Of a DNA stretch of 20,916 bases, positions 8,808 to 18,998 are shown in pieces. Position 1 is the stretch's first letter. Every line of letters begins with the position of its first letter. The stretch comes from Bigelowiella natans CCMP2755 (taxonomy: Eukaryota > Cercozoa > Chlorarachniophyceae), in NCBI GenBank assembly GCA_000320545.1, contig ADNK01001708.1, positions 1 through 20,916 on the forward strand, read 5' to 3'. Made by a program: the position numbers and the translations under genes. Under the pieces are notes generated by a model. It worked only from the letters and a program-made list of their open reading frames with translations. It was not told the DNA's origin and ran no database searches.

Positions 8808-9514
8808 CTCCCTGTTGCAAACTAGCTTTTTCTCATTAAATTTCGTTGATGAGGGTTGCATGCAAATGAGAACTAGAGAATGCAAAATGGAGCAAAGTGT
8901 GGCATGTGAACGGAGCCAATCATGATCACCATCGTCTAGCCATGTGTTGAGCATGGATCTCGTGGATGCATGCAACAATGTCACAGAGTGTGGCCATGTG
9001 GTGGACACATGCGCAGGTAGTGTCCGTGCTAGCGTGTGCTGTGAAGTGATGCAAAATGATCATTGTGCGTTGTCCGCAAGAATTTGAGTGCATTTGATGC
9101 AAATTGATGAAACAAAAAACTGCAGTTGCTTGCGTGCAAGTGAACGACGCATGTGTGATGCAGGTAGCAGTTCGGCCTTTAGCTTGATTGAGCAGCGATC
9201 CAACGTTGCAGTCCAGACAGTGCGTGTGTGTGATTGCGCTCCCAAACAAGACTGGAAGAAGGACAATGTCAAAGACAACAATGAAAAACAACGTTTCCAA
9301 AGTGTTGCAAGACACTTGCAGTGCACGAGACGCAGTGCCTCGAACCATCTGTAGTGAGGACTAACTGGTGAAGACCAGCAGGATTTTGAAATTGGCACAC
9401 TAGCTGTCTAGCTGTCATGAACAATGAACAATGAACAATGAACAATGAACAATGAACAATGAACAAAGCGTTGATCAAATCTACATGCGCCAGAACCACA
9501 TGGGAGACAGGCTG
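8808..9514. other. Gene-free spacer
   Basis: No gene is supported here. Reverse-strand frames at 8926-9398 overlap each other, are rich in words such as TGCATG and GTGTG, and show no splice-phase logic or family motif. The segment is 3' of the oxygenase gene and contains a 7-bp tandem repeat. Confidence 0.5.
9420..9466. repeat. (AACAATG)n 7-bp tandem repeat
   Basis: Nearly seven head-to-tail perfect copies of AACAATG. There are no spacers, so it is a minisatellite and not a CRISPR array. Confidence 0.95.
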
Positions 9515-9721
9515 TCATGCACATGGAGCCATGACCATGGCAACGTTGTGGCGGCGACGCAAAGCATGTGCTTTGAGCAGGACCTTCCTGAAGGCCACAT
9601 CCAAGCGATGATCCACGGTCGGGTCGCCTGAGGGAGCACCAAGCAGGACTTTTGTTTCGCTGGAATCAGAAGCGTGGAGAAAGGAGGAAACAGGCCTGCC
9701 AGGACCCAGGTCTGTGCTCAT
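9515..9721 (-). CDS. Small ORF of unknown function, 68 codons
   Basis: I do not recognise the product. The frame runs from ATG (9721-9719) to TGA and looks like real coding sequence: mixed composition, no simple repeats, and a charged C-terminal half containing VDHRLDVAFRKVLLKAHAL, a likely amphipathic helix. It begins 147 bp from the ATG of the divergent methyltransferase gene, as expected for a shared bidirectional promoter. It may instead be the first exon of a longer minus-strand gene, or a chance frame; I found no convincing downstream exon. Confidence 0.35.
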   Translation of the reverse strand: MSTDLGPGRPVSSFLHASDSSETKVLLGAPSGDPTVDHRLDVAFRKVLLKAHALRRRHNVAMVMAPCA

Positions 9722-9868
9722 TCTTTCGGAAATGATGAATTTCCCATGGATTTCTCACCTGCGACAACATGTCAGACCAATTATCTGATGGAAATCGTGG
9801 AGATTTTCTCCATCAGCTTCGCCTCGCAGATTCCGACCCGTCCTCCCCTCCCGCTCTCGCAGTTCGCA
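9722..9868. promoter_or_regulatory. Short divergent promoter interval
   Basis: 147 bp between the small minus-strand ORF and the methyltransferase start. It contains CTCCATC and GGAGATTTTCTCC (a near-perfect palindrome at about 9799-9811) and a pyrimidine run just before the methyltransferase ATG. No TATA box is clear. Confidence 0.35.
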
Positions 9869-10865
9869 ATGGCAGCGGTATGTAATGTGACACTTGTTGA
9901 AAAGGTTTTCGTGCATTGTTCTGCCGCTTTCGCCGAACTCTTACTGACAAACAAACATGGGCTACGATAACCCGTGAAATGCCTCCTCGCAGCGATCGAG
10001 CGTACGCGCGTTAAGGTCGGGATGTGCTCGTGCAGCGACTGTGCGTCAAAGCAGTACCGCGAAAAGGGAGAGCGTGCATAGCCATGAGACGCAGCACTAC
10101 AAGGAAGTCACGTCTGTGTATGACTCGAATTTCTTCTATGGACCAGAAATGAAGGAGTTTCAGGTGAATATTGTGAAGGAAATCGTATCGAAAGGGCTCG
10201 CCGGGAAGGGCAGCATCTCTGATCTCTCGTTTGCAGATCTAGGAGGGGGTACGGGAGTTTTCTCTAGCCTTGTCCACAAAACGCTTGGCCTGAAGAAAGA
10301 CATTCTGTGCATTGACCCCTCGAAGTCGATGCTTGCGAAGGCGAAAGATCTAGAAGGAGTCCAAACACTTTGCTGCGGCGCGCTTGAGTTTGCAGAAGGA
10401 GTAGAGGACGCCTCCTTCGATGTTGTGCTGATGAAGGAAATGATTCATCACCTGGATCTGAAAGAGGCAGGGCAGGTCTTCTCGAAGCTGAAAAGGGGAA
10501 TGAAGTCGGGCGGCCAGTGTGTTCTGATGACTCGCCCCCTCGACCCAGATTACCCCTTCTTCGATAAAGCAATGAAAGTCTGGAAAGACAACGCGACCTC
10601 CTCCAAAACCATCATGGATCTGCTCACGAAGGCTGGATTTGAAAAAGCGAATGCCACTGTGCATAGCACTCCCGTCGTGTTGAACAAGGAGAAGTGGATG
10701 GAGATGGTGCGGAGTCGGTTCTGGTCGACGTTCTCGCGGGCACACTTTAATGATGAAGAACTTGGGGCGGGGATTGAAGAGATCGGCAAAAGGTATGCGG
10801 CTAATAAGGACGGCAGCCTTACTTTCGAGGAGCGGATGGTTGTCGTACAGGCCATTAAGCCATGA
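9869..10865 (+). CDS. Class I SAM-dependent methyltransferase, 2 exons
   Basis: Exon 1 is only ATGGCAGCG (9869-9877), followed by a GTATGT donor. The intron 9878-9992 ends CCTCCTCGCAG, and exon 2 runs 9993-10865. The phase-0 join gives 293 aa. I prefer this start because the exon 2 frame has no ATG until after the conserved YDSNFFYG block begins (a GTG at 10041 is not a likely eukaryotic start). The joined N-terminus (MAARSSVRALRSG...) is rich in Arg, Ser and Ala and lacks acidic residues, like an organelle presequence. The core shows motif I FADLGGGTGVF (about 83-93), acidic motif II ILCIDPSKSM (Asp about 111) and FDVVLMKEMIHHLD, typical of Methyltransf_11-type folds. The substrate cannot be read from the sequence. 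AATAAA follows the stop. An alternative acceptor (CAG at 10033-10035) would break the phase with exon 1. Confidence 0.8.
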
Positions 10866-10886
10866 ATATTCAAAAAATTAAGATTA

Positions 10887-10892
10887 AATAAA
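10887..10892 (+). terminator. Polyadenylation signal AATAAA
   Basis: AATAAA lies 22 bp after the methyltransferase stop codon within an A-rich stretch, a plausible 3' end signal for that gene. Confidence 0.5.
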
Positions 10893-11596
10893 AAGCAACA
10901 ATATGCGACCTATACGAGGGCCGCTGCTATACTGCTAATCGACTAATAAATCTGGTATGCAGCATGCACATTCATCTGATCGAGACAGGGTCGCATATTA
11001 GGCCGATGCAGGCATACGGCTTTTCATGCCCACGACGTGCACTGTGCTGATGACGACAGCGCATTACTACAGTTCAGCAATAGCCAAGCATACTCTATGT
11101 GCGTGCGGGCATGCAAGCTTTATTATGAAAGCTTCCTAACAGCTAAGGCCATGCTGCATTGGGCTCAGAACAGGCGTTTGTGTGATACAGTAGTACAGCA
11201 CATGCTATCATAGCTATAGCAGAGCCGCACGCATGTACGTGATGTTCAAATCTAGTGAGCGCTAATAAGTACGTACACATCGTATGTGCATATCCCACCG
11301 CCGCCATGTTAACGTGCGAGCTAGGATTATGAGCTCAACTACACGTATACAGTTGCGAGTGTGCGCTCGCGCGTTGTACGCGACGCGCGCGCTGTTAATA
11401 ATGCAACGTGCTATGTTCGACCTCAACATCACATATATACCTAACGTATAATGCGTCACACATGTGTAGATCGCAAGCCACGAGAGTAACCGCTGGCGAT
11501 GAAATAACATTTCAAGATTAGATGTATGAGCGCCACGTTGAGCAAGTGCACACCTGCGCGACATAGCCTTGCAATTAAAATAACCTTCTACTGTCA
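10893..11596. other. Convergent intergenic spacer
   Basis: Lies between the 3' ends of the methyltransferase (+) and the F-box/JmjC gene (-). I see no gene, RNA gene or long repeat in it, only short palindromic words (TGCATGC, ACGCGCGC). Confidence 0.5.
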
Positions 11597-12041
11597 TCAT
11601 CCATCCTCTTCATCGATGTCGAATGAGAATCGGAAGTCTCCGCCATCATCATCATCATCATCATCATCGTTATTATTTCTTTCTGCGCTATTTCCACCGC
11701 CAGTGATGCCACAATCCATGGCGTCACCATCGCCATTTCCAGTCTTACCGACAGCGCCTTGCCCTCCAGCCGACACGGAAGTGCCGTGCGGCACAAACGT
11801 TTGGTAAATCTCAGGGTGGTTCTCCTTCAGCGATTGAACGAACTCCTCGCGGAAATTGGCTCGCCTGTGCTTTGGAATCCCAGAGACCTGAGGATTATTA
11901 ACCTTTGATTCTGGAATGAAGAAGCTCGTCTCTCTTCTCTCTTCGCGCCTCAAACAGCAGCAATGCGCCAATGGTGCGCACAAAAACCCACCCCCTCTGT
12001 AAATGGTGAGAATTCAGCGGGTTCAAAGGCGGAAATATTAT

Positions 12042-12082
<41 letters not shown>

Positions 12083-12316
12083 CATATATCTAATATATAT
12101 AAATATATATATTATATTCAGAGAGAATGATCGGCGGAGGAGAACACAGAGACACAACGAAGGAGCCCAACCAGCTCAGGAAGCCTCAACGCTTTCAGTG
12201 TGCGCTGCAGGTTGCTCGTGCTGACGTAGTTCTGCGTAATCGCGATCGAATCCTTCAGGTTAAGAACGCAGTGCCACCACCCTGGATACAAACCCAACAA
12301 CAGTGACCATGCCGCC

Positions 12317-12355
<39 letters not shown>

Positions 12356-13061
12356 TGATGCTCTCTGTTTTCGCGAGGGCGATGATGACGAATACGAAAT
12401 GAAAAGAACAAGGTAGTGAAGGCAATCGCCCTGCTGGCATGGCGTTCGTAACAATGCGGTGCACAACCAGAAGGAACGAACACGATGTCGCCTGGATTCT
12501 GGACGCACTCGATAACTTCCACGCCCATTTCCGGCAGCTGGTGATAGTAGTTTATGAACCTAAAACCCAGGCGCGTGCAAAGTGTGCATTTGTGTGTGCT
12601 TGGAAACCATGCTCCTAAATAATGCCAAACCCCCCCCTCTCCCCCAGACCGCGACTACGAGATAAAAACGTCGATGTTGGCTGTTTGGGACAGTGTGCCC
12701 ATGCGCGCGGAGCCGAGTTCAGGCTCCGTAGGCTAGGGGAGAGTCCTTGCTGCGCGAAACCCATCGATCTCGTTCGCATGTTTTCCCGGTTGCGAAATGC
12801 ACCGCGCCCACTGGCGTTTTGGTTCGCAATGGTCGTTTCAAAAGAAAAAGGCTTCAAAGGCTTTAAAAAAAAAAAAAGGGGGAAAAGAGAAGAAGATGGA
12901 GGGAAAATCTTTGCAGATACCACTCAACTAGCGACACGGGGGCCGTCACGTCAACCCCATCTTGACTCGCCAACACGCCTACGGGAGGCCGCCCAGGTGG
13001 CAGCAAAATCCATTTCTTCCTACCGCGCACACAAGCGTTCCAGGCCGATGTGCCTACGCAG

Positions 13062-13095
<34 letters not shown>

Positions 13096-13446
13096 CATCG
13101 TCAGTCATGATTGCCTCTTTCTAGGACGAATGCAACCGAAGAAAACGCGATTTAAGAGAACTACAACCGTTCGGGTCTTTGTGAAACGTGCTGCCCGATC
13201 TTTTCGGGCCCATAATAAGCCATCTGAGCCCCACAGCACCCGAGGCGAGTGGCGAGAAGAAGAGGGAGGTTAGGTAGAAGAGAAAGAGGAAGAGAAAGAA
13301 GAAGAAGAAGAAGAAGAAGGAGGAGGTGGAGGAGGAGGAGGAAGAGGAAGAGGACAAGAATGTGAATTCGCGTAGCAGCATACTTACACACGCCACTAAT
13401 ATATAAAACACACGCATAAACACGCACACACAACATACACACATTA

Positions 13447-13488
<42 letters not shown>

Positions 13489-13753
13489 ACCTAAAATCTG
13501 GCCTCTTCTCTTTGAGGGAGGAGAAGAGGTCTCGCTCAGCAGAAAAGTACGGGGGGATCTGATAGGCAGCGCCAAGCTCAGGATCGACCTATGTGAAGAA
13601 GAAACCATCAGTACGCGACACGCATACAGTAAGAAGAGCAATAGGCCAATTACTTGATTCGGTTATACATGCATTTCAATGCTAACAATATATAAATTCA
13701 TATATATATATATATTTATTTATTTATTTATTTTTATTATATGGTGTGCAGCA

Positions 13754-13837
<84 letters not shown>

Positions 13838-16038
13838 CGCATATGAAAGGAGTGCACCTTTGCGAATTCTTTATCAAATAAATAGAGAGTCTGGTCGTCC
13901 TCCGCCATAACCATGTACCGCAAGTAGCTTTCCAGCCGCATCTTGTACCCGCCAACAGAAAAGCGTTTTTCACCGTATCTTTGGCGAAGAAACTCCACAT
14001 CCCACTTTCGAAAGGCCTCCCACCCTTCCATCGCCCCGGAAATAACCAACTGGACAAAGAGGGGGGGGAGGGGGGGGGGGGGGTACCGATTCAATGATTC
14101 AAGACTAACAGAACAGTTTTTCCATACTACGGCGCGTGGTATGGGGCGGGGTCTCGTGGGCAGACTTCTCATGCGCAAATCATGTAAAAGAAAAGCTGTA
14201 TTCTTCGCATGTTTACCGGGCGATTCTTGGATTCGAAGCGATCCACAAACTCACCGACGCTGAGGCTCGAGGCGTTGCGACGGACGATGTTCTCCCTCCG
14301 GCCTGCAGAGGGAAGAAGAAGAAGAAGAAGAAGAAGAAGAAGAAGATGAATGCGGTGAGAACCACGAGGAAGATGTGCAGGAAAGGAAGAGGAAAAAGGT
14401 GCTCAGTTTGGTCCCATAGCGAGTAGAGCGAAGGCGGACTAGCACACCGTCCAGCTGAATGCAGTGAGAGACAGGCATTGATAATGCCCACCACGCTTCC
14501 CAGCGCAATATCTCCCAAACGTATGTTTTCTTCGATAAGCTCCGCTCATTTTGGTTTTTTTTGGAGAGTTTACAGCCGTGTTTCGGCTCCTCTTGTTCGG
14601 TTATATAGTAAGAACTCTACAACTACTACTACTACTACTACTACTACTATTACCACTACCACTCACTGCCCATAACAATTAACGATAATATGAATCATAT
14701 GAATCAATGCTACGACCCCATTCCGGCCTCAGCGCTGCGCTCTTGCACAACCACGAGTGAAAGAGCACGTCAGACACCACTCCGGAGTCAAACGATAGGT
14801 GTTTCTTCTTCTCCATCACCGTGAGGCCCTCAAAGCTTGAGCCGCTGCTCTTCCAATCATTGCCGCTTTGCTGATCGTTTTCCTCCGTTTTGGAGGAGGA
14901 TTTGGAGAGGAGCTTCGTGGCCTTGTACGTGCCTCGCCAGCTGAGAACAATATATATATATATATATATTGTGTGTGTGTGTGTGTGTGATTTTGGTGTG
15001 TTTCACCTGAGATGCCACTGAAATTCGCATCCAAAATCTTGCAAAACCACGACCCGCCTATATGCAGGGACATCGTCGTTCAATGTGAGGAGGAGGTGGT
15101 GGTGGTGGAGGAGGAAGAGGAGGAGGAGCGAGTTCGTGCATGCTGTATTTTGCTAGTGCGCACGCTGGCAGCGTGCGCTGACGATTAACAATCCGAAAGA
15201 AGGGGAGGAGGACAACACTTGTAAACAGAAATGTGCCACGCGAAGCTTGCGGCTGTTTTCACTGCTACCATATATCGTCGTGAAATGTGTATGCACACAA
15301 TGCCTTGTTGGCCGCTGCTAGCCTGCACAGGTCCTGGTTGTACATGGAAGAGAAGCGTGTTTACTGCAGCAGCTGTTGATCAAATAAATACGGGACTTTC
15401 TACTGAATGCCACGTGGCAAATGTACGTCGACTAGAAAATAAGCAAGATCTTTGCAAAACCCCACGTTTTGCTTCAAACTATGGCTCGAAAATACCCCGA
15501 GCGTTCCACGCACTTTCTTGCTCTCGAAAGTGCTCCCCCCCCCCCCTCCCCCGCCCTTCCCGTTTCCTCCCCAGAATACCTTTGAATTGAGAAAATAAAG
15601 TATTTCTATCAGCGTTTTGTCGTCCAGAATACGAAGCTTTCCCAGATTTCTGATGGGACCGCCGCCCCCTGTATATGTAGTGCAAAAAGCAGCTATATGT
15701 CTGTGTGCACGTTGCCTGTATGTTTAACTCGTGAAGGTCATGAAAGCGACCCACGGCGCTACTGTTCGAATGAAACGATTAGTAATGACGAGGAGCGCTG
15801 TGGATGTTTATGTTTCAATGAGCTTTATGATCGGTTTAGCGCGGTGTTCACCATGCAGATTCGATGCGAGGTGCATCCCGTACGTACGCACGCCTAACGG
15901 GTGCCTCCAAACAACGTGGGCTCTCTCATCCTGAAGCCCCTTCGCCTCGCCTCCAATCGCCGAAGAACCATCTCCACGGTCCCCTTTCTTACCACCCACT
16001 CGCTGTCTTTTTTGGGGGGGGGCACCTCGGGGCTGCAT
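11597..16038 (-). CDS. F-box/JmjC-domain hydroxylase, JMJD6-like (13 exons)
   Basis: Exons in transcript order: 16038-15888, 15668-15580, 15333-15269, 15057-15007, 14940-14717, 14302-14217, 14049-13858, 13588-13491, 13223-13168, 13053-12921, 12559-12468, 12281-12172, 11887-11597. All introns are GT-AG and all 12 joins keep phase, giving 545 aa. Residues 57-110 form an F-box-like unit (LGKLRILDDKTLIEILYFL, DLCRLAAANKALCAY). From about 215 comes the region seen before JmjC domains in this family (RRENIVRR, GEFVDRFESKNRP, SGAMEGWEAF). The JmjC core has iron ligands H333 and D335 (FHKDPNG) and H416 (GWWHCVLN), with N343 and K350 spaced like the cofactor residues of JMJD6. FVPSGWWH and SIAITQNYVS complete the barrel. 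Family role: 2-oxoglutarate/Fe(II) hydroxylation or demethylation of nuclear proteins; F-box versions may dock to SCF ubiquitin ligases. The C-terminus ends in a poly-Asp run and FDIDEEDG. The substrate is unknown. Confidence 0.92.
11642..11670. repeat. (ATC)n trinucleotide repeat coding poly-Asp
   Basis: ATC repeats in the last exon of the minus-strand JmjC gene encode eight consecutive Asp residues near the C-terminus. This is a coding microsatellite likely to vary in length. Confidence 0.9.
12045..12079. repeat. (TA)n microsatellite in JmjC intron 12
   Basis: Perfect TA run inside intron 11888-12171, followed by further AT-rich sequence to about 12118. Confidence 0.95.
12318..12349. repeat. 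(CA)n microsatellite in JmjC intron 11
   Basis: Sixteen CA units in intron 12282-12467, read as GT repeats in the transcript, about 37 bp upstream of the acceptor. Confidence 0.95.
13061..13095. repeat. (GTT)n repeat in JmjC intron 9
   Basis: About twelve GTT units (AAC in the transcript) immediately upstream of the CTGCGTAG acceptor of exon 10. This is the one intronic repeat near an acceptor that is not pyrimidine-rich in the sense strand. Confidence 0.95.
13276..13356. repeat. (GAA)n/(GGA)n tract in JmjC intron 8
   Basis: Purine-only triplet tract, reading as an extended CTT/CTC pyrimidine tract in the minus-strand transcript, upstream of exon 9. Confidence 0.9.
13447..13484. repeat. (TG)n-(TA)n microsatellite in JmjC intron 8
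   Basis: Compound dinucleotide repeat beginning just inside the donor of intron 8 (13490-13224). Confidence 0.95.
13756..13833. repeat. (CA)n-(GA)n compound microsatellite in JmjC intron 7
   Basis: CA run (13756-13792) followed by GA run (13799-13833) in intron 13857-13589. In the transcript it reads CTCT then GTGT. Confidence 0.95.
14061..14083. repeat. Poly-G tract (poly-C in transcript) before JmjC exon 7
   Basis: Near-homopolymer G tract ending 12 bp upstream of exon 7 in transcript direction. It would serve as the polypyrimidine tract of that acceptor. Confidence 0.9.
14311..14346. repeat. (GAA)n repeat before JmjC exon 6
   Basis: About twelve GAA units (TTC in transcript) directly abutting the CCCTCTGCAG acceptor of exon 6. 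Acts as an extended polypyrimidine tract. Confidence 0.95.
14621..14664. repeat. (ACT)n repeat in JmjC intron 5
   Basis: ACT triplets, decaying to ACC at the right, in intron 14716-14303. Confidence 0.9.
14950..14989. repeat. (TA)n-(GT)n microsatellite in JmjC intron 4
   Basis: Compound repeat filling most of the 66-bp intron 15006-14941 between exons 4 and 5. Confidence 0.95.
15087..15129. repeat. (GGA)n/(GGT)n tract in JmjC intron 3
   Basis: Purine-rich triplet tract, reading CTC/CAC in the transcript, about 30 bp before the acceptor of exon 4. Confidence 0.9.
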
Positions 16039-16734
16039 CAGGCTTTCGGATGTTGTTTTGAGTCAGAAGACTGTAAGGCGATTTTCACCTGCGACTTTCA
16101 TATATTTCTTGTCGCACAAAAATATCGCTGGATTGTATTATTTGACTTGTGCGACATGTGATGAAATGTGACGCCGAGATAAAATGGCTTAAAAACCAAA
16201 CTGAATCCATCTGTCCAAAAATCAAGCCGGATACATCTGGTCTCTTTTCGCCTGTTCGGGCTCGTCCCGCATGTGCAAGTGAGCGCTCGCTACCAGGCTA
16301 GCCCGGCTCTGCTTCACACCTTAGCACTCCAATTGCACAGCATCGACGGGCCGGCTTCACGGCAATCATTCATTCATCGTTCGGCTTGACGAACATCTCG
16401 TTGAGTTCGCTAACATGAGATCTTGCAATGCCACATGCATGAGCTCGAACGATTGTGACGTACCGACTCACTGAGCACCCATGCGCTAGCTAGCTAGCGA
16501 TGTGGCTTGGGCATCATTGCTTGCATGCGCAAGTTTGTTTGGTTCGAACCTGCTCAATTGTGATGATACTATGGCAGCATGCTCTCTGCTAAGCACTAGA
16601 GCATGTGCGCCAGCAAGCAGGTGGACATGCATCAACACACAGTGAGCTGCACTCTGCATGGCCATGGTTTCCCTGGCTCAATTTCAACAAAGCAGCAATG
16701 ATAAGTCTAACCCAGCAGTGTGATTGGTGCTCTA
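16039..16734. other. Spacer upstream of the JmjC gene
   Basis: Lies between the JmjC start and the stop codon of the membrane-protein gene, both on the minus strand. No gene is seen. It must include the JmjC promoter. Part of it (16260-16500) shares the GCTAGC/TGCATG-rich vocabulary of 892-2676, including a GCTAGCTAGCTAGC run near 16485. Confidence 0.5.
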
Positions 16735-17712
16735 CTAGTCAGTGATGCCGTCAGGCCAGCTAAGAAATGGCGTTTTCGAGTCCAGGCTAGATCCAATCAG
16801 CTTTTCCGCCAAAGAAATGATGGCTTGCCATTGGCGAAATGACTCTATCACACCGAACGAAGAAAGCCCAAGCGCGAACATGCGCGCCCACACGGGCGCT
16901 TTCATGACCAGACTTATACCAAAGGAGACTGTGAAGCTTATCAGGCATAAAAGGAAGCTCTTATAGCCGGACTGGCGGAATTTGCTGGTCGCGAGGATGA
17001 AGTTTTCGTAGCTGCCAGAAGTAAAACAGTTGGGTCAGTGTTTAACATCAATTCGAGTCAAGGTTTGATTGAGGAAGTGTGCTCATGCGGCATGGACAGG
17101 TAGTGGGGAGGGCACATGCCCAGGGAATTTTGCGTCGTCCATGAGTATCAAACAGCCCGACGAGGAAACCCTTGCCGTATATTTTCATTTCGGCAGAAAG
17201 AATGGCGGCGTGACTATTGACCTCTCTGGGAGCCCGTAGCTTAAAGCTATCTTCGAGTACACGTCAATCAAAGTAAATACAACCCTGCAACACACCGCAA
17301 TAAGGAGGAGATTTGGCAATGACAACCGAGAAATTAACCACTATGACAATTCAAGAACTATCGAATCGTACAGATGACGTTAATATTTCCGCGCGTAGCA
17401 TCATGAAGGTTTTTTTGGAGCCGCGTTTAGCATGCGATTTTCAACGGCATCACCACATCAAACGCTATACAAATCCGCTAGTTACAGTAAGGAGGATTGT
17501 TTGTATCATATAGTACGGACGCTCTTCAAAGTCTTCTAATGACAGGAGGCCTATGCATGCAGCGTGATGGTGTGTACATGCAGTTGTGATTATGGCCTTA
17601 CGTCACGTACGCTCCCGAAAAAACAGATGTCCCAACGAGCACCATGAATATTACGCCAAATATTTTGTCCAGTATATGCTTTCCCTAAGCAGATGCAGAT
17701 AATTATGAATGT

Positions 17713-17760
<48 letters not shown>

Positions 17761-17883
17761 TTTTATACTATATTTATTATAAAAATCCTTTACCGTGAAA
17801 GGAGTCGCTGAGTAGAGTCTCAGGCCAGCATTCATCATCAAAGCGGAGACCACGCCATAATGGTTGAGGGCTTCGAGCAGCAT
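16735..17883 (-). CDS. Small four-helix membrane protein of unknown function (3 exons)
   Basis: Exons in transcript order: 17883-17794 (part of an exon that opens at 17901 after CTCTCCACAG), 17684-17611 and 17011-16735. Both joins keep phase (0, then 2 using the strong donor GC/GTACGT), giving 146 aa ending in TAG. I chose the ATG at 17883 because the exon acceptor lies only 18 bp upstream, and I found no phase-compatible upstream coding exon. Four hydrophobic segments are visible: GVVSALMMNAGL (about 10-21), FGVIFMVLVGTSVFSGA (39-55), FLLCLISFTVSFGISLVM (74-91) and ARMFALGLSSFGVI (97-110). A basic segment TSKFRQSGYK precedes helix 3. I do not recognise a named family and propose only an integral membrane protein. 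A further coding-like stretch at 17100-17240 could be an alternative exon but does not fit the phase. The gene is divergent from the FUN14 gene. Confidence 0.6.
17720..17758. repeat. (TA)n microsatellite in membrane-protein intron 1
   Basis: About twenty TA units inside intron 17793-17685. Confidence 0.95.
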
Positions 17884-17901
17884 ATCTGGCGAGTGTTGTA
17901 T

Positions 17902-18998
17902 CTGTGGAGAGCCCCCCCACCTTTTTTTCCGTAAAGGGCTAGTTCTGGCGCTAATCATTTGCCCCTCTCCATGTCTGCTAAATTGTCCTTGGGAAAGCAG
18001 CGGGCTCGGGTATGGTCTAAATGGCAAGAAAATCCTATCTATCAGATCTAGGCTAGAATGTTCCGCGACTGCATCACATTCCCGAGCGAACGGGGATGAG
18101 TTAGTTTCGCAGATACCTTTCTAACGCTGATGATGATGATGAGGAGGAGGAGGCTCTAGTGTGGTGGACTTGTGCAGGATAGCGGGGGCGGCAGCACTGT
18201 GGTGATAGCGCTGTCAGAAGACGGGGGGGGGGGGGACTAGGAATGGCGAGATGCGCGGTGCCTGACAGCGCCGGGAGGCTAGGAGCCATCATCATCATCA
18301 TCATTGATCGTGCGACGTGGTTACGTGCGACAGGGCTCTCCGTTGTCGAAAGTGGCTAAGATTTCCAAACGTAAGACATATCTCTGGAGCCGAACAAAGG
18401 GGATTTTAACCAGTTTTACCGTTTCGATGCGCATTCTCGGCTTCAACGGTTGGCGGTTTACCAAACGTCAACCGGCGATTTTCTTCGTAGGAAGAGACTT
18501 TAGGTTTTATGCCAAGGTTCTGGGGATTCCCTCTGGCCGAAAAGGGCCCCATTACTCGAAGACGACATCGCCAAGATCGATGTTTTCTTTAATTTCTGCT
18601 CCAAAACAACAATCGACTTAAGGAAGGGGTTCCCACAGAAGCAAATAGATGAAATGCGTTGCCTTTCTAGCCGGTGAACGCCTTTATTATTTGTCGCATG
18701 TCAAGAACCGCATTCCCAAAATAAAAACGAGCCGAAAGAGGGGTGGGGGAACGAATATGATAGGTTCCCAGGACGAAAAGAGCACCTGATTAAGCCATTT
18801 TCTGATTTTTACTAAATTAAACTTTGTCGTACCCGATAAAAGACGTAGATTTTGCCATAGAAACTCGGACGTTTGACCGAAATATGAGATGAGGCAGCAT
18901 TCCCCAAACCGTATTCTACGACCGACGACCTGCAATGGCGGCGGTGCTGAGACCTCTACATCTAGCTGGTTCGCTCTCATACGTTGCACACTGCACAC
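17902..18998. other. Divergent spacer with no assigned gene
   Basis: Lies between the membrane-protein gene (-) and the FUN14 gene (+). Open frames at 18304-18621 (+) and 18687-18998 (-) have no recognisable family or splice logic. Simple features present: ATG/ATC triplet runs (18128-18141, 18287-18304), a GGA run (18142-18152) and a poly-G tract (18222-18235). A frame at 18935 starting MAAVLRPLHLAGSL could be an unplaced 5' exon. Confidence 0.4.

Noticed and set aside
8926-9398. Overlapping minus-strand frames of 140 and 112 codons
   Set aside because: Composition is driven by TGCATG/GTGT words, the two frames compete over the same DNA, and no domain or splice logic is visible.
9420-9466. 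Possible CRISPR-like repeat
   Set aside because: Units are 7 bp, directly adjacent, with no spacers; the locus is eukaryotic.
10041-10043. GTG as methyltransferase start
   Set aside because: A spliced ATGGCAGCG first exon gives an ATG start and a sensible leader.
17100-17240. Coding-like minus-strand stretch (EMKIYGKGFLVGLFD)
   Set aside because: No donor in it matches the phase needed by the downstream exon at 17011; direct joining 17611 to 17011 fits better.
18304-18998. Frames of about 105 and 103 codons on opposite strands
   Set aside because: No recognisable motif, no phase-consistent neighbouring exon, no transposon-like ends or inverted repeats found.
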